Source: Hondaea fermentalgiana
Lineage: Eukaryota; Sar; Bigyra; Thraustochytrida; Thraustochytriidae
Assembly (NCBI GenBank): GCA_014084085.1
Contig: NPFB01000101.1
Location: forward strand, 8,438-46,974
Reading direction: 5' to 3'
Length of the DNA: 38,537 nt
The notes under the pieces: generated by a model
The model's input: the letters and a program-made list of their open reading frames with translations, nothing else
The model's database searches: none
Told to the model about the DNA's origin: nothing
Part shown: piece by piece, positions 19,416-28,960 of the stretch
How positions within the stretch are numbered: position 1 is the stretch's first letter
Layout of the letters: each line of letters begins with the position of its first letter
Position numbers and translations under genes: made by a program

Positions 19416-21142
19416 GGTCGCTGCTTGCTTGCGTTGCTTTGCTTTGCTTTCTTTTTCCTCTGCTCTTTTTTACTTTGGGTCTTTGCCTGTTTGGGTTTTG
19501 CTCGATTGCTTTCGCTGGAGCCTTCGAGGGTTTCGAGTTTGCCGCCATCACCCTGCCGGCGCACCGCTCGCCCGCGCCGCAAGCACCAAGCTGCAGCTGC
19601 AGTCCGCACAGTCAGCTCGAAGACCAGGAAAACACACGCCTGTTCTATCTGCGTTGCTCGGAAACCACAGCAGTGCAGCGTGCGCGTGTACTACCCAAAC
19701 CGCTACGCCGCCGGCAGTGCAGAGAGTCATTTCAGTGTTGGAAGGAAGCCGGGCCGCGCCCATAGAGTCAGCGAGGGCCTCGGGCTTCTTCTTCGCCGTC
19801 GAGGCCGCCCCGTGTCATTATCGTTGTCACTGCCATCGTCACTGTCAACGATGCCATTTGACAGTGGCATTGGCGTTGGCATTGGCCGTGAAAATCGCAT
19901 TGACAATCGCATTGACAATGCGCTGCGAGCTCGCCCCGCGAGATCAGCCGGAACAAACGTAACGCCTACCTCGCCTGCCTGCCTGCCTGCCTGCCTGCCT
20001 GCCGTGCCTGCACAGCCCACAGCTCGCTGTGGCAAAGGCCAGGCACTCCGCGAGCCCGCGAACGCTCGCTCCCGCTCTCGCGCCGCGAGGCTGAGCGCGG
20101 CCTCTCCACGCCCAGCCAAGGCAGGAGGGCCCGCGGAGCCAGCGCCGGAGCCGCGGCCTCCGCGTCGCGTCGCAGGCGCAGGCGCCGCCATCCATCTGCC
20201 ACTGCTGCTGCCGGTCGCGGTGCATATGACCATGCCTCGGATGATCAGATGCCTGCACGCACAGGCCGGCGAAGGGCCGTCGCGCTGTCTCCTCGCGGCC
20301 GAACGAAGCGGCGTTCGGCCTCCTCGCCGCCGCGCGGTGCTGCACGACTCCGTTCGCTCCGTCTGCTCTGCTGCTGCAGCTGCTCTGCTCTTCGCAGTCG
20401 CCGTGCTCGCCACATGGTCCGGCGCTAGCCAGCGAGACTCGCGTGCGAGATCGATAGAGCGACCACAGCTGCGGCGGCGCCTCTGCGAAGCTGACAGTGA
20501 CGGCGAGACCGGCAGCTGCGGAAGCACAGCGGCCAGCGGCGGCGCGGCAGCGGCAGGCAGCGGCCCTGGCGGCTGGCTTTCGCGTGGCGGCGACGCTGCG
20601 CAAGCTGCTGCTGCAGCTGGCTGCTGCATTGTTGGTGGGAAGCCCGCGACGTCGGGTTGTCAGAGCTGGCGGGCGTCGTGCGGCGCTCACTGGCCTTGGT
20701 CGGAGGAGCCAGCGACGCTTGGGAAAGCGGGGAGCTGGCGGTAAGGCGGCGGTGAAGGGGGCTAAGGTATACAGGGTCGTGATAGTTGAAGCGCTAACGC
20801 GAAGCTGTCCCTCGCGCATCCCCTACACGTGACAAGTGATCACTAGTTCACTTGCGTGAGCCTTCTTCGGCGGCGGGCTGGGGTCTGTCCCATCCTCATG
20901 CCACGGCAACCACACTGCAAGGGTCCGCTACAGCTGCCGTCAGCAGCAAGCTGCTGTTGCTGCTGCTGCTGCTGCAAATGTCGGCACGACTCCATTCAGC
21001 AAGATGCAAGACCGACCTCTCGGTGATGGCGACGAACGAAAGCCAAATCGCAGGCGTGGCCCGCCCCCGACAAGAGCCAGCCAGCTCAGACGAGTCCGGT
21101 TGCGTTGTGGGATGCCGCTGTCGACGGTAAAGGATTGATGGT
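19416..21142. other. GC-rich spacer upstream of the BAR-like gene
   Basis: No convincing gene is seen in 1.7 kb. It contains a minisatellite-like block at 19846-19921 (repeats of ATTGGC, GCATTGACAATC and inverted forms), a TGCC tract at 19975-20003, and Ala/Arg-encoding GC-rich sequence that stays open in several frames at once. A CTG run lies at 20952-20973. The left part is likely promoter for the BAR-like gene; the right part is downstream of the ubiquitin-like gene. Confidence 0.5.
19975..20003. repeat. (TGCC)n microsatellite
   Basis: About seven uninterrupted CCTG/TGCC units in the GC-rich spacer. It is the complement-type partner of the CAGG tracts in the left spacer. Confidence 0.92.
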
Positions 21143-22129
21143 TCAATTTTTATCGAGAGGGAAGAAGAAGAGCAACGGCAGAACCATGCTGATAATAAGA
21201 ATCAGCACAAGCAGAGAACGCAACACTTGCGCAAGGTGCTTGCTTGCCAGCCACGCTGAAGCGCTGGCGTTCCAGCACGGCAAAGAACAACCTTCCCCTT
21301 GATTCAACGTCGCCGCTACGGCATTGAGAACGCTGCGCTCTGGCTCTTGAGGACCCCGTTCGAGCATGTGATCGCCTACGAGGGCTTCGCGGTCGAAGCG
21401 AAGCACGTGAAAATGCGCAGAACGCGCGAAGCGAGCAATCTCGTCGGCGCAAACGCAATCGGCTCCGGGGAGCTCGAGCATGTTCAAGTATGGACTGAAG
21501 TGGAAAAGGTCCGGGTCGAGTTTGCGCACGAGGTTGCTCCAAAAATCAGGCTCCTCGGTCTGACACCGGACGATAAGACCTCCGGAACTTGCAGACCTGT
21601 GCATGTGTAAAACTCTGCGCTGGCTAGTCCGCTGGTCATGGGGTCCGCTCCCGCACCCGTTGCAGCTGTCGGGCTCGTTTTCATCATCACGCATCCCCAA
21701 GCTCTCTGGCTGATCATCCTCATCGCCGTCGAAGAATTCTGCGCCCGTTCTCTCGAAATCCCCCGCCTCATGACGGTTCGGACCATGCACGAGTGTTGGT
21801 GCTGGCCTGGCGACAGCAGCTACTCGTGCTGCAGCTGCTCCTCCTGCTCTTGGTGCAAGCCTCCTTGGGAGTTCCTCGAAAAACATGACGAATGCGCCTT
21901 GTGGCTCTTTGCCTGGCTTCAAGATGCTCTCGAGACGCACTCCATCATCGTCGAGGACTTGTCCTTGGTACGCCAGTCGCAACGCGCAAATGGCTTCGTC
22001 GTGATACCCAAGCGCATCTCCTAGTGCGAGCTTGAATCCTCGTAGAGTTGCTCCTTGAATGCGGAAATCGTGAAGGACGAGTTTGCCCCCCGTCGGTAGT
22101 CTCACGAGCACATCCGTTCTTGCTTGCAT
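21143..22129 (-). CDS. Ubiquitin-like domain protein with C-terminal membrane anchor
   Basis: A 328-residue protein. Residues 5-85 resemble a ubiquitin-like fold: VLVRLPTGGKL first strand, a helix RGFKLALGDALG, LAYQGQVLDDDG before the last strand, and FVMFFEE. There is no terminal Gly-Gly, so it would not be conjugated; such domains usually dock on proteasomes or p97/Cdc48. The middle (90-195) is acidic and disordered. Residues 195-280 look folded (FWSNLVRKLDPDLFHFSPYL). A single hydrophobic helix at 303-323 ends eight residues before the C-terminus, which fits a tail-anchored protein of the ER or mitochondrial surface. Ubl plus tail anchor recalls ER quality-control proteins, but I find no family match. 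The ATG at 22129 starts right before the domain; the frame runs 105 codons further upstream with unlikely sequence. Confidence 0.65.
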   Translation of the reverse strand: MQARTDVLVRLPTGGKLVLHDFRIQGATLRGFKLALGDALGYHDEAICALRLAYQGQVLDDDGVRLESILKPGKEPQGAFVMFFEELPRRLAPRAGGAAAARVAAVARPAPTLVHGPNRHEAGDFERTGAEFFDGDEDDQPESLGMRDDENEPDSCNGCGSGPHDQRTSQRRVLHMHRSASSGGLIVRCQTEEPDFWSNLVRKLDPDLFHFSPYLNMLELPGADCVCADEIARFARSAHFHVLRFDREALVGDHMLERGPQEPERSVLNAVAATLNQGEGCSLPCWNASASAWLASKHLAQVLRSLLVLILIISMVLPLLFFFPLDKN

Positions 22130-22677
22130 GGCGCGGCAGCATGCACGCACCAATACGAAGAAACCAATGCTTGGATGGTGTGACGGCAAGACCTCTCTCT
22201 CTGCGTGCGGACGCACGCAGCGTCGTTGCTGCTCGATGCTCGGCAAGTCAACTTGAATTTCAAATTTGCAAAAGTTGTGCAAGCAGCAGCAGCAAATTTG
22301 AATTGCCCATTTTGACGACCACTTTGCGCTTGCAAGCAGCAGACTTGCGGGCGAGGGAGACCTTGCTGCATACCAAGAAAAAGTCTCTACAAATTGAAAA
22401 GCTTCGCACATCAGAAGAGGGGCGGTCCTCCAATGCCGACACAAGCCAAGTGTAAAGGGGAAAAAGAAGAGTCATTGCATTTTGCCCAGCATTGTAAGGA
22501 AAACAAAATCGGCTTCGCCTTGTTATTAGATTCGTCAAAGACGAGGGAAGAAGTCTCCACGTCTACAGTTCACGCGACAAAGACGAACGATTTGCTTAGT
22601 AGAAGACAGGAGTGTATATAGAGAAAAGTTGACAGAGCATGGACTTGTCATCGAGGACACGAGTGCATAAAGAGTCG
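22130..22677. other. Intergenic region with paired CAAATTTG dyads
   Basis: These 548 bases lie between the isomerase stop and the ubiquitin-like start, both minus strand. An inverted repeat (22255-22269 with 22292-22306, 13 of 15 matching) contains the self-complementary octamer CAAATTTG in each arm. No other gene or RNA is seen. Confidence 0.5.
22255..22306. promoter_or_regulatory. Inverted repeat with two CAAATTTG palindromes
   Basis: Arms at 22255-22269 and 22292-22306 can pair over 11 contiguous bases with a 22-base CAG-rich loop. The two octamer centres are 32 bases apart, close to three helical turns, and lie about 130-175 bases before the ATG at 22129. This could be a paired binding site for a dimeric factor, or an RNA hairpin in the leader. 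Confidence 0.4.
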
Positions 22678-23730
22678 TCAGAGCTTGGATTTGCCGCTCT
22701 CGTCCCAGGTCCCATCTTCAAAGCCGAGACCCTGAAAGCTCTCTTCGTCAGTGAGCGCCTTGTAGGCCGTCGTGTAGGTGCGTCGCTTGATAGATTCCAT
22801 GGTCTCGCGGTACTTGGGGCCCTTGAAGCGCCCCTTGGCAACAAGCTCCCGCGCAAACTGAAGCGAGACAGAGACCACCTCAACCAGCTTGACAGCTTCG
22901 ACAACGACATTTTCGCGGACAAGATCTGTGGCGCCGTAGCGTTTTGCGTAGACAATCATATCATTGTGCATATGAACAGGCGTCTTAGCCTTCATAAGCT
23001 CCGTCATGCCAGGACTGTACACGAGTCCGATGTCAATGGCGGGGACGAAGAAGAGGCCCTTTTCAACATTCATGATCCGGTAGTCGAAGGCTAGGCCGAG
23101 CATGGCGCCCGCCGCGCAAAAGTGGCCATTAATGGCAGCAATTGTCGGCAGCGGAAAGGTGAGAATACGCGCGAGGAGCGCCTCTGTGTTTCGCTGGAGC
23201 TCATCGGCCTCTGCGGGGTTGGCGTCGATCCACTTGAGGTCCATTCCATTGCTAAAAAACTTTCCTTCACCTGTCACGACGACGGCGCAGACATTCTCGT
23301 CTGCGAGCGCGGCGTCGAGGGCGGCATCGATGGACTCGATCAGGTGCGGGTTGACCCTGTGCTCGCAGACGCGCGTGCCCCACGGGAAGGTCTCCTTCGC
23401 ATCGCCGCCGAGCAGCTTGACGACAGCGACGCTGCCGTCGCCCTGCACCTCGGTGCTCACGATGACGCGTACCTCCGACATGCGTTGCGACTTGCGCATC
23501 GGGAGTTGGCGGACTGCCTCGTCCTCTGCCTCCTGCTCCTGGCCGCGGCGTCTCCTGAGTCCGTCCGCGGCGCTCTCTTGCTCCCCGCCGCTGGCCTCGC
23601 CGCTGCTGCTGCTTTCGGCGGCGCCGCGAGCGGCCGTCGCGGGCGCCTGCTGCGCCTGCTGCCGGAAGGACAGTTTGCGCCCGCGCGCCGCGCCCATGCA
23701 CGCCAGCAGCCGCCGCCCCTTCGAGCCCAT
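22678..23730 (-). CDS. Peroxisomal enoyl-CoA delta isomerase-like protein (crotonase family)
   Basis: Crotonase-fold enzyme, most like the plant-type delta3,delta2-enoyl-CoA isomerases that move double bonds during oxidation of unsaturated fatty acids. In the 350-residue form, the oxyanion-hole segments are GKFFSNGMDLKW (156-167) and INGHFCAAGAMLGLAFDYR (200-218). PAIDIGL (230-236) sits where hydratases keep a catalytic Glu (PExxxG); its absence argues for isomerase, as in plant enzymes. The chain ends in SKL, a perfect type 1 peroxisomal signal. The start is uncertain: the enzyme core begins at an ATG at 23481 with poor context. The ATG at 23730 (GCG ATG G) adds 83 residues rich in Arg, Gln, Ser and Glu with strong third-position GC, so I prefer it. 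An acidic frame overlapping upstream (about 23700-23881) is unexplained. Confidence 0.8.
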   Translation of the reverse strand: MGSKGRRLLACMGAARGRKLSFRQQAQQAPATAARGAAESSSSGEASGGEQESAADGLRRRRGQEQEAEDEAVRQLPMRKSQRMSEVRVIVSTEVQGDGSVAVVKLLGGDAKETFPWGTRVCEHRVNPHLIESIDAALDAALADENVCAVVVTGEGKFFSNGMDLKWIDANPAEADELQRNTEALLARILTFPLPTIAAINGHFCAAGAMLGLAFDYRIMNVEKGLFFVPAIDIGLVYSPGMTELMKAKTPVHMHNDMIVYAKRYGATDLVRENVVVEAVKLVEVVSVSLQFARELVAKGRFKGPKYRETMESIKRRTYTTAYKALTDEESFQGLGFEDGTWDESGKSKL

Positions 23731-24952
23731 CGCGGCCCTCGGCCCCGTCCTCGCGCGTGTGCTCGCCCTCGCCCTCGTCCTCGGAGTCGTCCTCGTCGCT
23801 GAGGGCGAGCACGATGGACGAGACGAAGTGAAAGCAGCGAGCGCGGTCGCCTTTGCCGAGCGACTGCGGCGCGCGCGCCACGAAGGGGGGGCGCTCGCGC
23901 GGGATCGGAGGCGGTCTGCCGCGAGGCTGCGCCCGGCGGCGTGCACGTGCGAGCCCAGGTCCAGGTGCTCAACGCCGCGTCGTCGCTTCGATCGCCCGGG
24001 TCCTTGCCCAACAAACAAACAAACAAACAACACGCAAGGCCGAGCGCGTGCACGCGAGCGCAGTGAACGCAGCGACGGGGGGGAGGCGAGCGAAGAGAGA
24101 TGCAGACGCAGAGGCGCGTCTTGCGGCGGTGCGTCCCCCGTTTCGACTTTGCCTCCGCGCTGCGCTCTGCACTGAGAGCGTGGAACGCGGACGGGCGTGC
24201 GCGTCGCGAGGGACCTTGCGTCGGCAAAGGAAATCGCTGGCGCAAGAACTGGGAGCCCCGAAAGAAATGAACAGACAGAAAAGAAAAAATACCGGCCGCC
24301 GGGAAAAAGGCCTAGGTCGTGTCTCTTCTCAGGCTGATGCTGCTGGTGCTGCCGCTGGTGCTGCTACTGCTACTGCTTTTGATCAATAATGATGATACCA
24401 TTTTGTCTCTACCGGCGAAGAACTCGCGCCCCAGCCGCGCGGCACTGCAAGCAAACTTCGCCAAGGAATGATCGACAACGACTGGGAGAGAAAACAAAAA
24501 GAATGACAAGGAATGAATAAACAGGGGGCCAGGGACACAGCGTAGCCGTCCCCCGGACATAGGGGTCACTTATTCGGCGCAGACGCGCGCCGAAGTTCTC
24601 AACGGTCACGCTCGCGTTGAGAGATAGATGAATGCATGCAAGCAAGCTTTGCATTTACTTTATTTCATCGCGTGGCGTGGCTTGGCGTGGGCGGCCCCGC
24701 GAGGCGTGGCGTGGCGTGGTGTGACGCGTCGCAGCGTGGCGTGGCGTGTGACGTGGTGATTTTCATCGCTGGACTGTGCAGAGTTTACTTTCAATCGGCA
24801 GGAGAAGGATGGAGTGGACTTCAATGTCGAAATCGCAACGTTGCCTTTTTCGTGAACAAGGAGGGTACATCTCGAGCGCAAAAAGATGCACGAAACAGAC
24901 GAAGCCGGAATTGGCCAAGCTTCGTAGAAAAACCAGATTTGTGGGAGCACCG
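23731..24952. other. Spacer between divergent genes with GTGGC repeats
   Basis: 1.2 kb separates the isomerase (-) from the GPI candidate (+). Contents: a minus-strand acidic open frame near 23700-23881, an ACAA tract (24010-24030), a CTG-like run (24330-24380), and a block of GTGGC/GGCGT repeats (24670-24757) just before the right-hand gene. Both promoters should lie here. No complete gene is recognised. Confidence 0.5.
24670..24757. repeat. Degenerate GTGGC/GGCGT repeat block
   Basis: About ten imperfect GGCGT units, broken by GCGGCCCCGC and GTGACGCGTCGC. A related block lies at 4441-4480, with TGGCGTGGCG and GTGACGCG. The block ends about 200 bases before the ATG at 24953. Confidence 0.7.
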
Positions 24953-25467
24953 ATGTTGAGTCTCATTGCGTTATTAAGCTGTGTTGCAGGTTCTCTTGGT
25001 CAGATCAAGGAATTTCACAAACGCTATTTATGCGATGATGCGGGATCACTGGATGGAGTCCGTATCCGAAACACGCTCGACTTTTCCATGTGCAGAAACA
25101 CCTATGGCAAGGAAGATTATTGCAGTGTAAGTCAGGTCTTTTCGAGCGCGAGACCAAGTGCGATCCTAACGTTTGACTGATCCATATCTTGCAGAAATGT
25201 CGATGTGCTTTTGTCAAATATTATGAGAGCGCAAGCGCTTGTTTCACAGCGGATCCCGATTACGAGAGTCGTGTGCTTGCGACGAAAGATACATGGGAAG
25301 CCGACTACATCGAGCACTGCCTCGATGGCGACACCGAGGCCAATCTCGAGTTCTCCCTCGACCCCACAAGTGATGCTTTTTGTAATAGTAGCACACGCGC
25401 GTTCAAAGCAAACGCTTGGTCTCTCACAATAATTCTCTTGGCACTCGGTCTGCTTGTATCCTACTAA
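24953..25467 (+). CDS. Small Cys-rich secreted protein, probable GPI anchor (two exons)
   Basis: Two exons (24953-25126 and 25195-25467) join to encode 148 residues. Residues 1-16 (MLSLIALLSCVAGSLG) are a signal peptide. The mature part has eight Cys, enough for four disulfides, including a CSKCRC cluster created exactly across the splice. The C-terminus shows the GPI-attachment pattern: a small-residue region (FCNSSTRAF) about 10 residues before a terminal hydrophobic run (WSLTIILLALGLLVSY) with no basic tail. A type I membrane protein without cytosolic tail would look the same. No family is recognised. It would be a plausible client of the transamidase whose GAA1 subunit is encoded at 12637-14883, though all GPI proteins are. 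Without splicing, both halves would be truncated, so the intron is well supported. Confidence 0.78.
25127..25194 (+). other. 68-base spliceosomal intron
   Basis: Begins GTAAGT and ends CTTGCAG, with CCTAAC (25165-25170) as a likely branch site about 25 bases before the acceptor. It lies between complete codons (58 codons precede it), and removal joins a signal-peptide exon to a Cys-rich exon in frame. It is the only clear coding intron in the window apart from the inferred one in the COX subunit gene. Confidence 0.88.
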
Positions 25468-25544
25468 TAGAGTTAAGATAAGTGTTGCTGCCGTAGAAGC
25501 GGAGATAGGTGCCTCAATTTGACAGCATGAGGTCGAGTGCCTCT

Positions 25545-25860
25545 AAACTTCACGGCTTGTAATGCGGAGGCTTTCTAACACAAAGAAGCTTTTTGAATGT
25601 TCCTTGTATGTGTATGAAAGTGCATGACGTGCTCATTGACTTGGTGTTTTTCTAAGGAAGAATCAACAAGCGTCCGACGCGAAAAACCAAGAGTAAGCTT
25701 GGAAACTTCATGGTTTGCAAAAAAGGCTATACAACGCTCCGCGCATACGAAGAAGACAGCCTTCATGTCTTTCTTTTGTGTATGCCGCTCATTGACTTGA
25801 GTTTTTTTCAAGCAGACATCAACGAGCACCTGACGCGAAGAATCAAAAGTGTGTCATGTA
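25545..25860. repeat. Imperfect ~157-bp tandem duplication
   Basis: Copy 1 begins near 25545 and copy 2 near 25703. Matching landmarks keep a 156-158 base offset: AAACTTCA(C/T)GG(C/T)TTG at 25545 and 25703, GCTCATTGACTTG at 25631 and 25787, and GACGCGAA at 25676 and 25832. The middle of each copy is diverged. Neither copy encodes an obvious protein. Confidence 0.85.
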
Positions 25861-25947
25861 TGCAAGACATGGCCCCAAATGACGGAGAGCGAAACAGGAG
25901 CGCAAGAACGGCATGGCATCATCTTTGGCACGATCGCACCAAGAGCT

Positions 25948-26043
25948 TTTCGCAAACATCGAGGCCTTTCGCAAGCATCGTTACATTGTTTTTCGCAAGC
26001 CGTAAGAAGTTGCCATCGCAAGCATCGAGGCAAGCATCGACGC
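25948..26043. repeat. Degenerate TTTCGCAAGCATCG repeats
   Basis: Four to five imperfect copies of TTTCGCAAGCATCG with spacing near 21 bases, the last overlapping as GCAAGCATCGAGGCAAGCATCG. It follows the tandem duplication by about 90 bases. Confidence 0.75.
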
Positions 26044-28596
26044 ACTGTAACTCCTGAGCTTGCGCTAAATTTGCGCTTCTTTAAAAAGTCACCTGAGTGC
26101 GACAAGAGGCCATGTACATTGCCCTTCGAGACAGGAACTCTTTCAATTTAAGAGGATGCTATCTCGGGCAATTTGAAACGAACAAGTGTACCAAACGGAT
26201 CCCAGTAACGAAACGACTGTCCCGTCGCTGTAGCTCGAGTAACCAACTTCCACTGCCAAATGTGTCATATCGAACATTCAACGGTACCTCGCTCCCTCCT
26301 GTACACGTCGCGCTTACGAAAGAGCCCACCCAGTCGGACCTTTTCAGGTGCGCTGGCTACCACGCGGAGGTTTCATTTCGCGCGCAGCGAGCGGTCAGGG
26401 CGATGTGCTCGTATCAGCGCGGAGACGGTCACGGCCAAGGTCACGGTCACTGGTCACGGTCTCGTCTCCTTTCCATTGCATTCCATTCGATTCGTTTCGT
26501 TCCAACGGTACCAGTCGCAGCCGGTCAGTTTAGTTGCACTGTGCGGACGTCGAGTGCAATGCCGAAAGAAGGAAAGAAAGAAAGGAAGACCGGCCAGTCC
26601 CCCGTTTCGCGAGGGCGCTGTTTGTGCTGGCTTCACGTCTCCTCCCCCGAAACGTGCATCTTTGCAGGCCTGTGCTGCTCCCTGCGCTCTCAGAGGTCGA
26701 AAGTGAAGCGCTCTCACATCTTCACATCAATGCTGTGTCTTTTTTTTCAATCATTTTTTTCTTGCCGGTGTTCTTTTTTCCAACCAACAAACTTTTTTTC
26801 TTTTTCTTTTTCAACCTTTTTTCTTTTTCTTTTTCTTTTCTTTTTATGTTTCTTTTCAGTCTTCGTCACGGGCGCTAATCTTCTTGTATGCCCCCATATC
26901 ACATCATTCTTCTCGATGATAATTGAGTGCAAAAGGGGCATTCTGCATGTCTCTGTGCAGCCGGTCTCATCTCCTCGCGCGCCGTCCGGCTTCGCGCAAG
27001 TGAACAATGGTGCTATTCTCCACTTTCGCTGGGCCCTGGCCAGTCAACTCACTTTGCCAACCAACTAACTATGATAACTAACTGGCGGGCTGGCTGTCTG
27101 GCCGCCTGGCCACCCTATCTATCTCCAACCTTTCACCTCGATCCCAACCCCCGCCAACCGCTCGTCCATTTCCGTCGTGCACTGCAGGCGGTCTTCGAGC
27201 GGTCTCCCTCGCCGGTATCCGGCCTAGCCTCGGCAACCATCGCGTGCGCGGGTCGGTCGTGCGGAGCGCCATTACTGGTAGTAGTAGTATAGATGAATGA
27301 ATGTCCGCAACTTGCAAAGCTTCACTAGGCCTATCCGGAGTCTCTCTCTCTCTCTCTCGCTCGCCGTCGCTGCAGCGTGCCGCTCGTCGAGGACGGATAT
27401 ACACCCACGAAAAATACACCCACGATAAGATCCACCATGGCCACGCTTTTCTCGACGCGCGTGGCCTGGCCTTGGCCCATGCCAAGTCAACTTGCCACCC
27501 TGCCGGCATTGGCTTCATCGCTCCGGGCTCGTCACGGTGGCGTCCATCTTGGATTCCCGCTTCGTTCTTCCGGGAAATCCACTACGGGACAGGCCGCGCC
27601 CGTCCCGCCGGCGCCTCTGCTTACTGTTAGTAGAGTAGGAGGCATGGCGGTCCTCGCCTCCCGCCTCGGCCCGCCCCGCCCGCCCCGCCCCGGCTCGCGG
27701 CCGCACCGGAGGCTTCGCGCTGGCACGGGCCAAGAGCTGCGCGGACGCGTGCGCAGAAGCGTGCGCGAGCGACGGCGGCTGCGCGGGAGGGAGGCTGGGT
27801 CCGGGAGGGAGGAAGAGCGAGAGACGGACGGCAGCCGCAGGCGCGCGTGCGCGGCGGGCCGGCTTCACGCGCGAACGCGCTATAGCCGACTTGCGTCGCG
27901 CGGAATCCGACTTGCGGGGGAGGGTTTGGCCGACTTGTGCACAGTCGGCCTTTGCTTGGCTGGGCTTGGCTTGGCTTGCCAGGTTGCAAAAGTTCAAAAA
28001 TGGAGGAGAAAACTTTTCTTCTTCCTTTTCCATTTTCTCTCTTTTTCTTTACTTTTTTTACTTTTTTTCAAGGACGTTCTCTTTGTTCCATTCGATCGCG
28101 CCTCCCGGCTGACCAGTCTCTCGCTTCGCTTCGCTTCACCTCGGTGCGCTGTGCTGCGCTTGTGGCGCGTGGGACCGACCGTCTTCTGACCCGGGGCCAT
28201 GATCAGCCAGCCAGCCGACCTGGCGGGCCTCCAGCTTCCCGGCTCCAGCCAGCTCGCAGCCGCGGCGGACCCGCCTCAAGACGAAGACTCCGTCGCCAAA
28301 AAAATATATCAAAAAATCAAAACCAAAAAAGAAAGAAAGAAAGAAAGAAAAGAAAGGAGCGAGTCCGAGACCTCGATCGCTCGTGCGACCTCGCTCGCCG
28401 CGCGCGCCGTGCCGGCCCGCGTCCAGACCCCGTTCGCCCCGCGCTCCCCGCTTACCCCTCTCCTCCTCCGGTTCCCGCCCCAACCCCTCCTCCTCCCCTG
28501 GGCGTCTCCGTTCGCGCGGTCCGTCTGTGCCGGTCGGTCGCGAGTCACGTCGCGAGGCCAAGGCGCAGAAAGAAGCGCAGAGAGAGAGAGGGAGCA

Positions 28597-28690
28597 GCGT
28601 CTTTTTCTTTTTCTTTTTCTTTTTCGTTTTCTTTTTCTTTTCTTTCCCTCCCTTTCCCCTCCTTTCCTTCCTTCCTTTCCTTCTGTTTCC
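28597..28690. repeat. Polypyrimidine (CTTTTT)n / CCTTT tract
   Basis: About seven CTTTTT units pass into CCCTTTCC and CTTCC runs. A complementary A/G-rich tract (GAAA units, 28328-28357) lies 250 bases upstream, so the two could pair or form triplex DNA. It lies 270 bases before the ATG at 28961. Confidence 0.85.
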
Positions 28691-28960
28691 TTTGTTTTGA
28701 ATTCAATTCAAATCGACAGAAGGAGGCGAGGAGGCAAGCAAGCAAAGCGCCTTCGACCCCCGCGACGACGCGACGCGCGACGCGACGCGACGCGACGTGG
28801 ACCCCCGCGCCGCGCAAGGCCCCTGCCGTCGGCGGCGGCGTCGCCTTCGCCTTCGCCTTCGCCCTCGCCCCGCGGCCCTCTCGGCGGAGGAGGTTGAAGA
28901 CTCGACGGAGCGAGAGAGCGATCGATTGAGCGAGTGATCGCTTTTGCTTGACCGTGCGCC

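Larger units (their letters stand above)
25468..28960. other. Gene-free spacer with tandem duplication and pyrimidine tracts
   Basis: About 3.5 kb between two plus-strand genes without a believable coding frame. Contents: an imperfect tandem duplication (25545-25860), a degenerate ~21-base repeat (25948-26043), GGTCAC repeats (26422-26466), long CTTTTT-type pyrimidine tracts (26737-26866, 28007-28078, 28597-28690), an A/G-rich tract (28302-28357) and GACGC repeats (28765-28796). The last kilobase is probably promoter and leader of the PT-stalk gene. Confidence 0.55.

Noticed and set aside
19727..20819. Open frames of about 300 codons on both strands in the 20-kb spacer
   Set aside because: Products consist of Ala, Arg, Pro and Gly runs and shift composition with frame; no start context or domain supports them.
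28302..28357. A-rich tract taken as a retroelement poly(A) tail
   Set aside because: No reverse transcriptase remnant, target-site duplication or element body lies upstream; it is more simply a GAAA-type microsatellite.
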